64,000 bases of DNA from Bacteroidales bacterium (GTDB lineage Bacteria > Bacteroidota > Bacteroidia > Bacteroidales > VadinHA17): positions 1-64,000 of the forward strand of contig JALHSP010000102.1 in NCBI GenBank assembly GCA_022865305.1, given 5' to 3'. The notes below the pieces were generated by a model that did not search any database, was not told where the DNA came from, and worked only from the letters and a program-made list of their open reading frames with translations. Position numbers and translations under genes: made by a program. Positions 1-9,652 of this stretch are shown here, in pieces; position 1 is the stretch's first letter; the number at the start of each line of letters is the position of its first letter.

Positions 1-650
1 TGCGAAGGATTAAAACCATAAAAAGTTCAAAAGCGTCAATAAGTTATCCGGATATTTTGATTTTCCAGTCATTTTAGAACAACGTTAAGTATAAAATATA
101 CTGTAAATATCTGTAAATGAAGTTAATCGCTTAGCGCTAACTCCTTTATAACCCTAATTTTTTCAGGGATAATCAACCAAATATGGTGGATAACCCCGAA
201 GAATGTCAGGTTTTACATTCATAAGTACTAAATAAGGCTTAAAAGAGATTTTCATATGGCGACTTTATTATCTGTAAACTTCGTGTACTTGCTTGGGTAT
301 ATATCTATGTCGTTCTGCTGCTCTTGTGCCCTAATAACTCCTGTATATACCTCAAATCAGTACCCGACTCTAAAATATGTGTGGCATAACTGCGTCTCAA
401 CCAGTACCGTGTTACACCTTTCATATTATGCAGCGAGCAAAATATAGATAATCAATGATCGAATATTCAGGTGCAATTAAAACTCCGTCCCGTCAGTCAC
501 ATAAGCATATAACATCGACGCATTACAAAACATGTTGATATAATGCATACTGACAACCTTTCATAATTCAAATTCAAGTTAAACAAAATCTGGAAAATAA
601 TAAAATTAAATCTGAACAAAATACTTAATACTGCAAACCCCATCCCCTAA

Positions 651-800
651 CCTCCCGCTGTCCTTCGCCTTCGCGCCGTGCCGTCGGCGCTCCGTCGCTG
701 AAGCTTTGGAGCGTAAGCGACAAGCATTTGGCGGCCGATGGTAGCCGCTTCGGCCTTCGGTCGTCGAAGTCGACGTACAGCAGACGAAGACGGCGGAGCA
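651..800. other. GC-rich patch of unknown origin
   Basis: This stretch is rich in CG dinucleotides and short inverted motifs such as GCCGTCGGCG, in sharp contrast to the AT-rich DNA on both sides. Reading frames exist on both strands but encode Arg/Ala-rich sequence without recognisable domains, so I do not call a gene. It could be a repetitive intergenic element or a fragment of foreign DNA. The boundary is set by eye. Confidence 0.4.
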
Positions 801-840
801 AGGGAGGGACAGGCTCTTTCGCTTATGTCACTAAACCCAT

Positions 841-890
841 CCCCCAACCCCTTCCCTTATTGTTTAAGGGAAGGGGATAGGGGAAGGGTT
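841..890. repeat. G/C-run intergenic palindrome
   Basis: A perfect 12-bp stem (848-859 with 865-876, 5-nt loop) of the form CCCCTTCCCTTA / TAAGGGAAGGGG lies inside a longer imperfect C-run/G-run inverted repeat. Similar elements built from C-runs and G-runs occur at 61093-61139 and 63112-63228, so this looks like one family of intergenic palindromes rather than a gene-specific terminator. Confidence 0.6.
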
Positions 891-978
891 AAGAAGCTAT
901 TAGAGAAGGAGATGGAGGATGGCATGAAAAATAACGAAACTCCCCTTTGTGTTAAATAAAATCTCAAATATTTTGGAC

Positions 979-986
979 TATATTTG
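979..986 (+). promoter_or_regulatory. Probable -7 promoter box
   Basis: TATATTTG matches the Bacteroidota -7 consensus TAnnTTTG and lies 40 bp upstream of the start codon at 1027. A TTTG at the expected spacing is missing; the nearest is about 29 bp upstream, so the -33 element is weak. Confidence 0.4.
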
Positions 987-1026
987 TATAGAGGAGCGTT
1001 TATCCTGAATTTATTCAAACAGCTAA

Positions 1027-2214
1027 ATGATATATATATTTATATTAATTACTCTGGTACTTATACCAGCATTCTCGTGTAATAATAAGGACAATAAATT
1101 AAGCTCCGGGCCATTTGCAAATTCAATCAGTGACGATTCTCTTTTATCTCTGGTACAGCATCATACCTTTGAATATTTCTGGGATGGAGCCGAACCGGTT
1201 TCAGGTATGGCTCGCGAACGTTTCCATGGTGCATGGCCGCATTGGATATATGGTGAGACGGGAAAAGTAAAACCATTTTCTCCAAAAGACAATGGTGCTG
1301 ATATTGTTGAAACTGCATACCTTATTCAGGGACTGCTTTCCGTAAGGCAGTACTTTAAAGATGGCAATGAAAACGAAAAAGAGCTTGCAGCAGACATAGA
1401 TAAACTCTGGAAAGAGGTCGAATGGAGCTGGTTTACAAAAGAAAGAGAAAATGTAATTTACTGGCACTGGTCACCGGATTTAGGCTGGGAAATGAATTTT
1501 CCTGTACAAGGTTATAATGAATGTCTTATTCTCTATGTCCTTGCAGCATCGTCTCCAACCTAGCCTGTTGATGCTCAGGCATATCATAAAGGATGGGCAC
1601 GGGATGGTGAAATTATTTCAAACCATTTGAAATATGGATTGCCTCTCATCCTGAAACATAATTATGCCGAGGAATATGGAGGACCTCTATTCTGGTCACA
1701 TTATTCTTACCTCGGGCTGAACCCCGGAGGTCTTTCTGATAAATATGCTGACTACTGGAAATTAAGTGTAAATCAAACACTTATTAATTATAAATGGTGT
1801 GTTGAAAATCCGATGAAATACAAAGGATACTCTGAAAATTGCTGGGGGCTTACAGCAAGCTATTCTGTAAACGGGTATGCAGCACATGCTCCGGGCATGA
1901 ATAACGATCTGGGAGTAATATCTCCTACAGCTGCTATTTCATCAATCCCATATACCCCTGAGCAATCGTTAAATGCCATTAAACACTTTTATTATGACCT
2001 GGGCGACAAAATATGGGGGAAATATGGTTTTTATGACGCCTTCTGCGAACAAAACAACTGGTATCCTGAACGTTATCTGGCAATTGATCAGGGACCGGCA
2101 GTAGTAATGATAGAAAATTACAGAACAGGATTACTCTGGAATCTTTTCATGCCATGTCCTGAAATTAATGAAGGATTAAATAAGCTTGGGTTTTTTACCA
2201 GCCAGGATAATTAA
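1027..2214 (+). pseudogene. GH144-like glucanase lipoprotein, split by an amber codon
   Basis: One reading frame of 395 codons is interrupted only by TAG at 1561-1563 (codon 179). Both halves resemble the PF10091 'glycoamylase' family, which includes GH144 endo-beta-1,2-glucanases. The first half has a lipoprotein-type signal peptide (IPAFSC at residues 13-18) and the FEYFWDGAEPVSGMARER segment. The second half has GGPLFWSHYSYLGLNP, the NCWGLTAS segment and LAIDQGPAVVMIENYR. Total length is near the family norm (about 400-450). TAG is one base from either Tyr codon, so a point mutation or base error is the simplest cause. It lies 36 bp before a GH3 gene, as in known beta-1,2-glucan loci. The second part has an internal ATG at 1627 but no obvious ribosome binding site. 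Confidence 0.8.
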
Positions 2215-2250
2215 AATCTTAATTTGAAATATTAATTTAAAATTGATCAG

Positions 2251-4491
2251 ATGATAAGGATTAAGAAATTTACGGCACTTTTGCTTGGCGCATTTCTGCT
2301 TTTAACAGGTTGTAAAGAACAATCGCTGAGCGACATAAGTATTTATGAAAATAAAGCGGATTCCATTCTTAAGCTTATGACTCTCGATGAGAAAATTGGT
2401 CAGGTTTCTCTCTTTACCAGCGACTGGTCTACAACCGGACCCTCAATGCGAAAGGATTACATCGATCTTATAAAGCAGGGTAAGGCTGGAAATATTTTTA
2501 ATGCTTATACTGTGGATTATGTACGAGAACTTCAGAGATTCGCTGTGGAGGAGACCCGGTTGCATATACCATTATTATTTGGCTATGATGTAATTCATGG
2601 CCACAGGACAATATTTCCCATCCCTCTGGGACAGGCTTCATCATGGGATACTGCTGCGATAGAAAAAGCTGAACGAATTGCGGCTACTGAAGCTACTGCT
2701 GAAGGACTTAACTGGACTTTTGCACCTATGGTTGATCTTGCACGCGATCCAAGATGGGGCAGGGTGATGGAGGGAGCAGGTGAGGATACATGGCTGGCGG
2801 GTCTGATTGCTGCTGCAAGAGTTAGAGGTTTTCAGGGGCTTGATCTTTCAGATAAGAGATCCGTTCTTGCCTGTGTAAAACACTTTGCGGCATATGGTGC
2901 GCCACAGGGAGGCCGTGATTATCATACTGTTGATATGTCTGAAAGATCTCTTTATGAGTGGTATCTGCCTCCATATAAGGCAGCAGTTGATGCCGGAGTA
3001 GCTTCAGTGATGACTTCTTTCAACGAAATTGCAGGAGTACCCTCCACTTCGAATAAGTGGTTACTTACTGATCTTCTTCGTAATGACTGGAAATTCAAAG
3101 GATTTATTGTAACTGATTACAGTTCAATCAACGAGCTCATTAATCATGGTGTTGCCAGAGACCTTTCAGAGGCAGCATCAATTTCAATTAATGCAGGTGT
3201 TGATATGGATATGCAGGGCAGCGCTTTTATCAGTCAACTCTCTGATCTTGTGAAATCCGGAAAAGTCACGGAAGAGACTCTTGACAACGCAGTTAAAAGA
3301 ATTCTCATAGCAAAATATAAACTGGGATTATTTGATGATCCGTATAAAAATTGCGACAAGAAACGGGAGACAGAGGAGATAATGACACCGGAGTTTCTTG
3401 CATTTGCCAGGGAATTTGTTGCCAAATCATGCGTATTGCTTAAAAATGAAAACAAAATTCTTCCTGTTCCGGAAAATATAAGATCAATTGCTGTAATTGG
3501 TCCCCTGGCAGATTCAAAGCCAGATATGCTGGGCTTCTGGTCAGCAGCCGGACAGTGGGAAAAATGTGTTTCACTTCTTGAAGGAATAAGAAACAGAGTT
3601 GGTGGTTCTGTTAATATATTAACAGCCAAAGGGTGCAATGTCAATGATGAAAATACTGAGGGGATTGATCAGGCTGTATCACTGGCCCGGAGATCTGATT
3701 ATGTTATACTTGCACTCGGTGAAAGCAGCATGATGAGCGGGGAGGCATCCAGCCGTACTGATATTTCCCTGCCAGGTGTTCAGCTCAGGCTTGCTGAAGC
3801 TATTATCAAAACGGGAAAACCGGTTGCAGTTGTCTTATTTAATGGCAGACCTCTTGCAATACCGGAACTTGACAAGTTGGCTCCGGCAATCCTTGAAACA
3901 TGGTTCGGTGGAACACAAGCCGGAAACGGGATAGCAGATGTGCTTTTCGGAGATGTGAATCCTTCAGGAAAGCTGACGATGACATTCCCGCGGAATGCAG
4001 GGCAGGTCCCCATATTTTATAATTCAAAAAATACAGGCAGGCCAATAAATCCGCAGAATCCTTACGAAAAATACAAATCAAATTATCTTGACAGCCCGAA
4101 CACCCCACTTTATCCGTTCGGATACGGATTGAGCTATACATCTTTTAAGTATTCAGGAATTACTCTGAATAAAACCGAATTTCAGAAAGATGATCAGATC
4201 ATTGTTTCAGTTGAAATAACAAATACAGGTGACAGGGATGGTGAAGAAATAGTACAACTATATGTGCGTGACCTGGTTGGTGATGTAACACGTCCGGTAA
4301 AAGAACTGAAAGGTTTCAGGAAAGTCATGATCGAAAAGGGTAATACTGTTAATGTGGCATTTACTATTTCGCCTGCCGATCTTTCGTATTATCATAAGGA
4401 TATGAGCTTTACATTCGATCCTGGCGAATTTGAGCTTTTTATAGGACCAAATTCATCAGAGGGTAATTCAGTCTCATTTTTACTTTTATAA
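2251..4491 (+). CDS. GH3 beta-glucosidase lipoprotein
   Basis: A 746-residue glycoside hydrolase family 3 enzyme of the BglX type. A lipoprotein signal peptide ends at FLLLTGC (Cys 21), so it is probably anchored facing the periplasm. The N-terminal barrel contains GYDVIHGHRTIFP and KHFAAYG. The likely nucleophile is Asp289 in FIVTDYSS. The second domain has GESSMMSGEAS near residues 489-499, where the family places its acid/base region. A fibronectin type III-like domain with NTGDRDGEEIVQLYVRD closes the protein. The gene follows a GH144-like gene after 36 bp. In Bacteroides thetaiotaomicron a GH144/GH3 pair (BT_3566/BT_3567) acts on beta-1,2-glucan and its oligosaccharides, so sophoro-oligosaccharide hydrolysis is a reasonable inference; GH3 specificity cannot be read from sequence. 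Confidence 0.9.
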   Translation: MIRIKKFTALLLGAFLLLTGCKEQSLSDISIYENKADSILKLMTLDEKIGQVSLFTSDWSTTGPSMRKDYIDLIKQGKAGNIFNAYTVDYVRELQRFAVEETRLHIPLLFGYDVIHGHRTIFPIPLGQASSWDTAAIEKAERIAATEATAEGLNWTFAPMVDLARDPRWGRVMEGAGEDTWLAGLIAAARVRGFQGLDLSDKRSVLACVKHFAAYGAPQGGRDYHTVDMSERSLYEWYLPPYKAAVDAGVASVMTSFNEIAGVPSTSNKWLLTDLLRNDWKFKGFIVTDYSSINELINHGVARDLSEAASISINAGVDMDMQGSAFISQLSDLVKSGKVTEETLDNAVKRILIAKYKLGLFDDPYKNCDKKRETEEIMTPEFLAFAREFVAKSCVLLKNENKILPVPENIRSIAVIGPLADSKPDMLGFWSAAGQWEKCVSLLEGIRNRVGGSVNILTAKGCNVNDENTEGIDQAVSLARRSDYVILALGESSMMSGEASSRTDISLPGVQLRLAEAIIKTGKPVAVVLFNGRPLAIPELDKLAPAILETWFGGTQAGNGIADVLFGDVNPSGKLTMTFPRNAGQVPIFYNSKNTGRPINPQNPYEKYKSNYLDSPNTPLYPFGYGLSYTSFKYSGITLNKTEFQKDDQIIVSVEITNTGDRDGEEIVQLYVRDLVGDVTRPVKELKGFRKVMIEKGNTVNVAFTISPADLSYYHKDMSFTFDPGEFELFIGPNSSEGNSVSFLLL

Positions 4492-4646
4492 AGAACTATA
4501 TTTTAATTCTGCATTATTGGAATATTCTTATCTGCAGGACTTTTAAAATATTTCAGGAAGCAGGAATGATCTCGATCAAGATGATATTTTGTTAAAACCT
4601 TTCAGTAACTTTTTATGACTTTTAAATAAAGAATATTTGATTTTTT

Positions 4647-4677
4647 TTTGTTATGTTATTTAAAAATAGTATATTTG
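4647..4677 (+). promoter_or_regulatory. Strong sigma-ABfr-type promoter
   Basis: TTTG at 4647-4650, a 19-bp spacer and TATATTTG at 4670-4677 match the Bacteroidota consensus TTTG-N19/20-TAnnTTTG exactly. The expected start of transcription is near 4682, giving a leader of about 75 nt before the lipoprotein gene at 4758. It is the best promoter in the window and suggests high expression. Confidence 0.75.
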
Positions 4678-4757
4678 CACCGATTTTTAAACAAAAAAAG
4701 TCTACGATATACAATCGGAAGTTGTAAAATAAACAAAGTATTTAAAAGGTTAAAAAA

Positions 4758-5354
4758 ATGAAAAACAAAGTTTTATTGGGATTAGCAGCTGTCGCAATGG
4801 TTGCTTTCCTTGCTAGCTGTGGTAAAGCTCCACAGGCTCAGATTGATGCTACTAATGCAGCAATTGAAGCTGCTAAAGCTGCTGAGGCTAATGTTTATTT
4901 GCCTGCAGAATTTGCACAAGTACAGGATTCACTGAATGCTGTTTTGGCTAATATTGAAGCTAAGAAATCAAAGCTGTTCAAAAATTTCAGCGATGAAAAA
5001 GTTAAACTTGATAGTACTTTAGCTCTCGCAAATCAGGTCGCAGCTAATGTAGGTGCAAAGAAAGATGAAGTCAAGAAAGAAGCTGAAACTTTACTTACTG
5101 ATATTAAAGCTGTTATTGAACAGAACACCAAACTTTTTCCGAAACTTCCAAAAGGCAAAGAAGGTGCAGCTGTTATAGAACAGATCAAATCTGAACTGGC
5201 AACCGTTGATAATTCAGTTGTTGAAGCTCAGGGTTTGTTCGACAAAGGCGCATTCATGGATGCACTTAACAAAATTAAAGCTGCTAAGGAAAAAGCTGAT
5301 GGTCTCAATACAGAGATTAAAGACGCTTTAACAAAAGCCAGGATAAAGTTTTAA
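4758..5354 (+). CDS. Alanine/lysine-rich coiled-coil lipoprotein
   Basis: This 198-residue protein has a clear lipoprotein signal peptide (LASC, Cys 21). The rest is almost entirely predicted helix rich in Ala, Lys, Glu and Asp, without Trp or further Cys. Its repeating A-x-x-A pattern recalls DUF4398-type helical repeats. It is driven by a consensus promoter and closed by its own terminator, so it is probably an abundant stand-alone envelope lipoprotein. Its helical pattern (AxxAAKxxEANxYLPAEF, then FDKGAFMDALNKIKAAK) is matched in the N-terminal part of the L,D-transpeptidase encoded just downstream, suggesting a common fold and perhaps a role in tethering to or spacing the cell wall. The function is inferred from context only. 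Confidence 0.85.
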   Translation: MKNKVLLGLAAVAMVAFLASCGKAPQAQIDATNAAIEAAKAAEANVYLPAEFAQVQDSLNAVLANIEAKKSKLFKNFSDEKVKLDSTLALANQVAANVGAKKDEVKKEAETLLTDIKAVIEQNTKLFPKLPKGKEGAAVIEQIKSELATVDNSVVEAQGLFDKGAFMDALNKIKAAKEKADGLNTEIKDALTKARIKF

Positions 5355-5377
5355 TTCTACTTAATTGCTTTTATATT

Positions 5378-5411
5378 AAAAATCCCCGGGGGAAAACCCG
5401 GGGATTTTTTT
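5378..5411 (+). terminator. Rho-independent terminator
   Basis: A 13-bp stem AAAAATCCCCGGG / CCCGGGGATTTTT with a 6-nt loop is followed by a run of T. It closes the lipoprotein gene and ends only three bases before the GTG start proposed for the next gene, so read-through or a separate promoter must serve the transpeptidase genes. Confidence 0.9.
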
Positions 5412-5414
5412 AAG

Positions 5415-6545
5415 GTGACTAAAGGTTTTTTTAAGGGTGAAGTCCCCAGGCATATACTGATCATATCTGCAATTGCAGGCTTAATAACTCTTGTGGGATT
5501 TTTACTGTTTTATCCTGTTCCTTCTCCTCCGGTCAGTAAAATGGAGCATGCCAGGAAAACTCTTTCAAATGCCCGTAAAGAAGGGGCTGATACGTATTCA
5601 ACGACGCTTTTTACTGAAGCAATAGAATACTATGACTCAGCAATGACAAACTGGAGAAGTGAAAATATGAGATTCATTTATTCCAGGGATTATAATAAAG
5701 TATCATTTTACGCTGGACTATCCTCAGATAAGGCAGAACTTGCAGCAGAGGACTCTAAAAACACCCTCTCAGAACTGGAAACCAGGCTGAAACAGAAGAT
5801 CGGGGCACTTAATGTTCTTATTACTGAAATAAATGAACTATTTACGAGTTACCCGCTTGCTTATGAGGTGAGGAATCGCATATCCAAAGGAAAGATGTTG
5901 CTGAAGGAATCCGAAATCGCTTTTAATAACAGGCAATATTTACAGGCAGACAGAAAAATGACTGACGCTGAAACCCTTTTAACAACTTCATTTGAGAATG
6001 CTTCATCAAATCTTAAAAGCTACTTTAAATCGTATCCGGAATGGAGAAAATGGATAAATCAGACCATAGCTGAATCCAGACAAGATTCCGGTTATTCAAT
6101 TATTATCGATAAATTCTCGCGTAAGTGTGTTATCTATTTTAACGGCATTAAGAAGTACCAGTATAATGCTGAACTTGGCAGAAACTGGGTGGGAGATAAA
6201 AGAGTAAGTGGCGATAAGGCAACCCCGGAGGGTATGTATAAAATAATCAGGAAATTCAAAAGTGACAGTACTAAATACTATAAAGCCCTTCTTCTCGACT
6301 ATCCGAATAATGAGGATACGGCAAAATTCATATCAGATATTGCAAAAGGTATTCTTCCAGTGTCTGCAAAAATCGGAGGTATGATCGAAATACATGGTAA
6401 CGGGGGCAAAGGGGTTGACTGGACCGAGGGATGTATTGCATTGACAGACAGAGAAATGGATACTGTTTTTAAGATAATAGAAATAGGCACTCCTGTTACA
6501 ATAGTAGGATCAATGTACAATCTTCAGCATGTTCTGAACCGATGA
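5415..6545 (+). CDS. L,D-transpeptidase with N-terminal helical domain
   Basis: A 376-residue YkuD-family enzyme that probably makes 3-3 cross-links or attaches proteins to peptidoglycan. The start is GTG, chosen because it alone keeps the membrane anchor at residues 13-31; no ATG lies upstream in frame. Residues 40-200 are helical and resemble the preceding lipoprotein. The catalytic domain (about 225-370) carries the family His327 (IHG) and nucleophile Cys340 in TEGCIAL. The serine/threonine-His of the usual SHGC motif is replaced by TEGC, also seen in other family members. The gene lies 11 bp before a second L,D-transpeptidase gene. No ribosome binding site is visible because the terminator of the previous gene abuts the start. 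Confidence 0.88.
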   Translation: MTKGFFKGEVPRHILIISAIAGLITLVGFLLFYPVPSPPVSKMEHARKTLSNARKEGADTYSTTLFTEAIEYYDSAMTNWRSENMRFIYSRDYNKVSFYAGLSSDKAELAAEDSKNTLSELETRLKQKIGALNVLITEINELFTSYPLAYEVRNRISKGKMLLKESEIAFNNRQYLQADRKMTDAETLLTTSFENASSNLKSYFKSYPEWRKWINQTIAESRQDSGYSIIIDKFSRKCVIYFNGIKKYQYNAELGRNWVGDKRVSGDKATPEGMYKIIRKFKSDSTKYYKALLLDYPNNEDTAKFISDIAKGILPVSAKIGGMIEIHGNGGKGVDWTEGCIALTDREMDTVFKIIEIGTPVTIVGSMYNLQHVLNR

Positions 6546-6555
6546 TTTATCCGGT

Positions 6556-7275
6556 ATGAGAAATAATAAAGAAATAGATAAGAAGTTACAGCCTGAAACT
6601 GAAAAAACGACCGGGAAAAAAGTCACTTTCTGGCTGATTGCCTCCCTCATTACAATTTTTATTTTTTGCATTTTCCTCTACTTGATTCCATTTATACAGG
6701 AAATTCCATCCGGAGACAAAACAACAGTTACTAATTCTGCAGAATTGAAAAGGGATGCAGCTTATAAGAAGCTGATTTCACTGATGAACAGGGATGTTCA
6801 GCGTCTTTCAAGAAAGTACAATGCCTATACTTCAGGACAATCCTATCTTGTGATCAACACTACTGATAACCTGTTTCACCTTTACAGGAATAAAAAGCAG
6901 ATCAGAGAAGGATTCTGCAGTTCAGGGAGCTATAAATTGTTACAGACAGAGGAGGGGAGAAGCTGGATTTTTAAAACGCCAAAAGGAAAATTCTTGATAC
7001 AGGGAAAGACAATCGATCCAATCTGGACCAGGCCAGACTGGGCATTTGTTGAAGAGGGATTGCCAATACCGCCCAAAGATGATCCTTCGAGATATGAATA
7101 TGGAGTTTTAGGCGATTATGCCATGAGTCTGGGTGAGGGCTACCTGATACACGGGACCATTTACAAGCGTTTCATCGGCATGCCTGTTACTCATGGATGT
7201 GTCAGACTGAATGATGATGATCTTAAAGCTATTTTTAATACGTTAAGTATCGGCTCTAAAGTTTATATTTTCTGA
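6556..7275 (+). CDS. L,D-transpeptidase, membrane anchored
   Basis: A 239-residue protein with a transmembrane helix at about residues 24-45, then a YkuD catalytic domain from YLVINTTDN (near 97) to the end. The active-site motif is textbook: His199 in IHG and THGCVRL with His213 and Cys215. It should act in the periplasm on peptidoglycan stem peptides. The gene lies 11 bp after another L,D-transpeptidase gene and 22 bp before a membrane-anchored partner, so the three form an apparent operon. The two enzymes differ in their N-terminal domains, suggesting different placement or substrates. Confidence 0.92.
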   Translation: MRNNKEIDKKLQPETEKTTGKKVTFWLIASLITIFIFCIFLYLIPFIQEIPSGDKTTVTNSAELKRDAAYKKLISLMNRDVQRLSRKYNAYTSGQSYLVINTTDNLFHLYRNKKQIREGFCSSGSYKLLQTEEGRSWIFKTPKGKFLIQGKTIDPIWTRPDWAFVEEGLPIPPKDDPSRYEYGVLGDYAMSLGEGYLIHGTIYKRFIGMPVTHGCVRLNDDDLKAIFNTLSIGSKVYIF

Positions 7276-7297
7276 GATGAAGTAATGAAAACTTGCA

Positions 7298-8098
7298 ATG
7301 GGAAATGAAGTAACAGATAAACCATTTTATAAAAAACAAGGTTTTATTGTTTTGTCGATTATCCTGGCAGTTTTTATTATTTACTATAGTGTCATGTCAT
7401 TATTGGGTCCTGTCAGAAAACTGAAAGCATTTGATTCTGAATATGGTTTCAAACAGGATGAAAAAAATACAATTGATGAAAGGATACTTTCTGATTCTTC
7501 ATACCTTAAATTACTGAAGGAAAAAGCATTTCTTCAGTCAAAGATTGCAATGGCAGAAACTGATTCCATCTACCTGACAATCAATCTTGCCGATAGCTCG
7601 GTTAATCTTGAAATCAGTGGAGTGGTTGTCCATTCAACTGATATAAAAAAGATAAATATCAGTAAAATCCTTAAGAAAGGAGATGAATATACCATTTTAA
7701 CAATGCTTTCCACACCACTGGTTATAGCAAAAGACTTTACATCTATTAAAAAGGAGCCGTTGATGATAAAAATGGCTCCCAAGGATACCTCTGAATACCA
7801 GCCTGATATAATCCCGGATACTGCTGATTTTGAACCTGTAAATTTTATACTGGAAATGCAGAACGGAGTAAAGGTTTATGTTTATCAGGATGAAAAAGTA
7901 AGGTTCGGCGACGGTATTCGCCGTTTCGGATTCGACCTGTGGGACAGGATCCGCAATACTGTGAGTTCAATGACAAGAGTATTTACCCTCAAAGTTCCGG
8001 AATACCATCCGTATATTAAAATCCGGCTCGCCAGAGCCGACGCTAAAATCATCTACAGAGCCATCCCTTATAATGGTCAGGTAGCGGTTTACAGATAA
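7298..8098 (+). CDS. Membrane-anchored protein of the L,D-transpeptidase operon
   Basis: A 266-residue protein with one N-terminal transmembrane helix (about 13-33) and a periplasmic domain. I do not recognise a named family. The segment YLTINLADSSVNLEISGVV (about 88-106) resembles the opening strands of the YkuD domain in the preceding enzyme (YLVINTTDNLFHLYRNKK), but no Cys/His active site follows. It may be a degenerate, non-catalytic relative or an accessory factor. The third place in the operon, 22 bp after the second transpeptidase gene, supports a cell-wall role. The start ATG at 7298 is the only one that includes the anchor. Confidence 0.8.
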   Translation: MGNEVTDKPFYKKQGFIVLSIILAVFIIYYSVMSLLGPVRKLKAFDSEYGFKQDEKNTIDERILSDSSYLKLLKEKAFLQSKIAMAETDSIYLTINLADSSVNLEISGVVVHSTDIKKINISKILKKGDEYTILTMLSTPLVIAKDFTSIKKEPLMIKMAPKDTSEYQPDIIPDTADFEPVNFILEMQNGVKVYVYQDEKVRFGDGIRRFGFDLWDRIRNTVSSMTRVFTLKVPEYHPYIKIRLARADAKIIYRAIPYNGQVAVYR

Positions 8099-8148
8099 GA
8101 AAAATTCTTTCCATGTAACCATACCTGCATATTAAAAAAAAATGTAGG

Positions 8149-8180
8149 TTTGAATCTTACTGAGAACTAATTTAATCTTG
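8149..8180 (+). promoter_or_regulatory. Promoter abutting the start codon
   Basis: TTTG at 8149-8152, a 20-bp spacer and TAATCTTG at 8173-8180 fit the Bacteroidota consensus with one mismatch. The -7 box ends one base before the ATG at 8182, which would give a leaderless or nearly leaderless transcript. The symporter gene at 52040 has the same arrangement. Confidence 0.5.
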
Positions 8181-8181
8181 C

Positions 8182-9459
8182 ATGGCACGATTCACTGGCG
8201 TTATAGGAATTCTGATAATTCTGGGATTGGCATTTTTATGGTCGAACAACCGTAAAGCTATAAACTACCGGCTTGTTATTACCGGCCTTGGGCTGCAGCT
8301 TGCGCTGGCAATCTTTATTCTTAAAGTACCAATCGGACAGGATATCTTTTACTGGCTGGGAAAAGCTATAAATAAGCTTCTTGACTTTTCGCAGGAAGGA
8401 GGATTATTTGTTTTCGGCGACCTTACAAAAGTGCCACAGATACTTCCTGCGGAAATTGTTTCAAGTGGAATTTTCCTTTTCATACTTATACCAACTATAA
8501 TTTTTGTCTGTGTTCTTGTAGCAATGGCCTATCACGTAGGACTGATGCAGAGGATTGTTGCCGTTCTTGCCCGGTTCGTTCACTGGGCAATGAGAGTAAG
8601 CGGCAGCGAAGCCCTTTCCAATGTTGCCAGTGCATTTGTCGGACAGGTCGAGGCACAGATCATGATACGGCCATATCTGTCAGGAATGACAATGTCGGAG
8701 CTGCTGGCTTCAATGACCGGAAGCATGGCATGTATTGCGGGAGGAGTTATGGCTGTGTATATTTCTATGGGAGTACCTGCTTCATACCTTCTTGCAGCAA
8801 GCCTGATGGCTGCACCAGGAGCATTAGTCATCTCCAAGATCGTCTTCCCTGAAACTCAGGTATCTGAGACCAAAGGTAAGGTAACCCTTGAGGTAAAAAA
8901 AGAGCAAACAAATATTATGGATGCAATCTCACACGGTGCATCCGACGGGATGAAGATCTCAATCAATGTAATTGCAATGCTCATCGGGGTAATCGCCCTC
9001 GTCGCCCTTGTGGATGCCCTGCTTGGATATTTTGGTCACTTTCTTGCCTGGACAGGAGTGTCCCTTAATGCAATCGGTCTTGATGTTCAAAACCTCCGTC
9101 TCAAAGACGTTTTCGGTGCTTTCTTTTCACTTTTCGCTATTGTAATGGGTGTACCTGTATCAGAATCATTTGAGGTTGGTTCCCTTATGGGTACTAAAAT
9201 GGTTATAAATGAGTTTGTTGCATACACCGACCTGTCACCGATGATTCAGCAGGGTGTTTTAAGTGCTAAATCGGTTGTTATAGCAAGCTTTGCTTTGTGT
9301 GGTTTCGCAAATTTCAGCTCTATAGCCATTCAGCTTGGCGGCATTGGAACTATGGTACCTAGTCGTAAAGCTGATCTTGCCAGACTTGGATTTAAAGCTA
9401 TGATATGTGGTACGATGGCATCGTACATCTCTGCTTCACTGGCTGGGATATTGCTGTAG
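8182..9459 (+). CDS. nupC: Concentrative nucleoside transporter (CNT/NupC family)
   Basis: A 425-residue inner-membrane protein of the NupC/CNT family, which imports nucleosides with H+ or Na+. Family features include the N-terminal helix pair, the conserved segment GQVEAQIMIRPYL (about 154-166), the loop SGMTMSELLASMTGSMA, and a C-terminal half with GVPVSESFEVGSLMGTK and CGFANFSSIAIQLGG, which hold the nucleoside- and cation-binding residues in structures of this family. Length is typical. It appears to be a single gene with its own promoter ending next to the start codon. Nothing is broken. The choice of nupC as a name reflects family only; nucleoside preference is unknown. Confidence 0.93.
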   Translation: MARFTGVIGILIILGLAFLWSNNRKAINYRLVITGLGLQLALAIFILKVPIGQDIFYWLGKAINKLLDFSQEGGLFVFGDLTKVPQILPAEIVSSGIFLFILIPTIIFVCVLVAMAYHVGLMQRIVAVLARFVHWAMRVSGSEALSNVASAFVGQVEAQIMIRPYLSGMTMSELLASMTGSMACIAGGVMAVYISMGVPASYLLAASLMAAPGALVISKIVFPETQVSETKGKVTLEVKKEQTNIMDAISHGASDGMKISINVIAMLIGVIALVALVDALLGYFGHFLAWTGVSLNAIGLDVQNLRLKDVFGAFFSLFAIVMGVPVSESFEVGSLMGTKMVINEFVAYTDLSPMIQQGVLSAKSVVIASFALCGFANFSSIAIQLGGIGTMVPSRKADLARLGFKAMICGTMASYISASLAGILL

Positions 9460-9515
9460 AGAGGTCGGTTAACTGGGGGTTATTCGCTGCGCTCATGAGC
9501 CCCTTTTAGGGTACC

Positions 9516-9545
9516 TTGCGGAGAGAGGGGCTCTTGAACCCACTT
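9516..9545 (-). repeat. tRNA-Ser 3' fragment, candidate att site
   Basis: Read on the minus strand, these 30 bases match the T-arm and acceptor 3' strand of the tRNA-Ser(CGA) at 36401-36489 in 24 positions, with the last 15 identical. The T-stem no longer pairs properly, so this is not a functional tRNA. It is most simply the tRNA fragment left at the far end of an integrated element. GAGCCCCT/AGGGGCTC pairing across 9497-9534 could instead make part of the similarity coincidental. Confidence 0.5.
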
Positions 9546-9652
9546 CTCCTACTTCTTGAATATCAAATTGTAACGTCCTGTAAAAATTCAACTCCACCGA
9601 TTCAGGCACCTCTCATGCCTCTCCCGAATTTCTTTAAATAACGCTCGTTTGC

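Larger units (their letters stand above)
1..1026. other. Gene-poor leading region
   Basis: I see no convincing gene here. The first 600 bases are AT-rich and broken by stops. A 63-codon reading frame at 256-447 has no recognisable motif or ribosome binding site and its composition matches the surrounding non-coding DNA. Bases about 651-800 are conspicuously GC-rich compared with everything around them, and 841-890 holds a G/C-run palindrome. The right end carries the probable promoter of the gene at 1027. Confidence 0.6.
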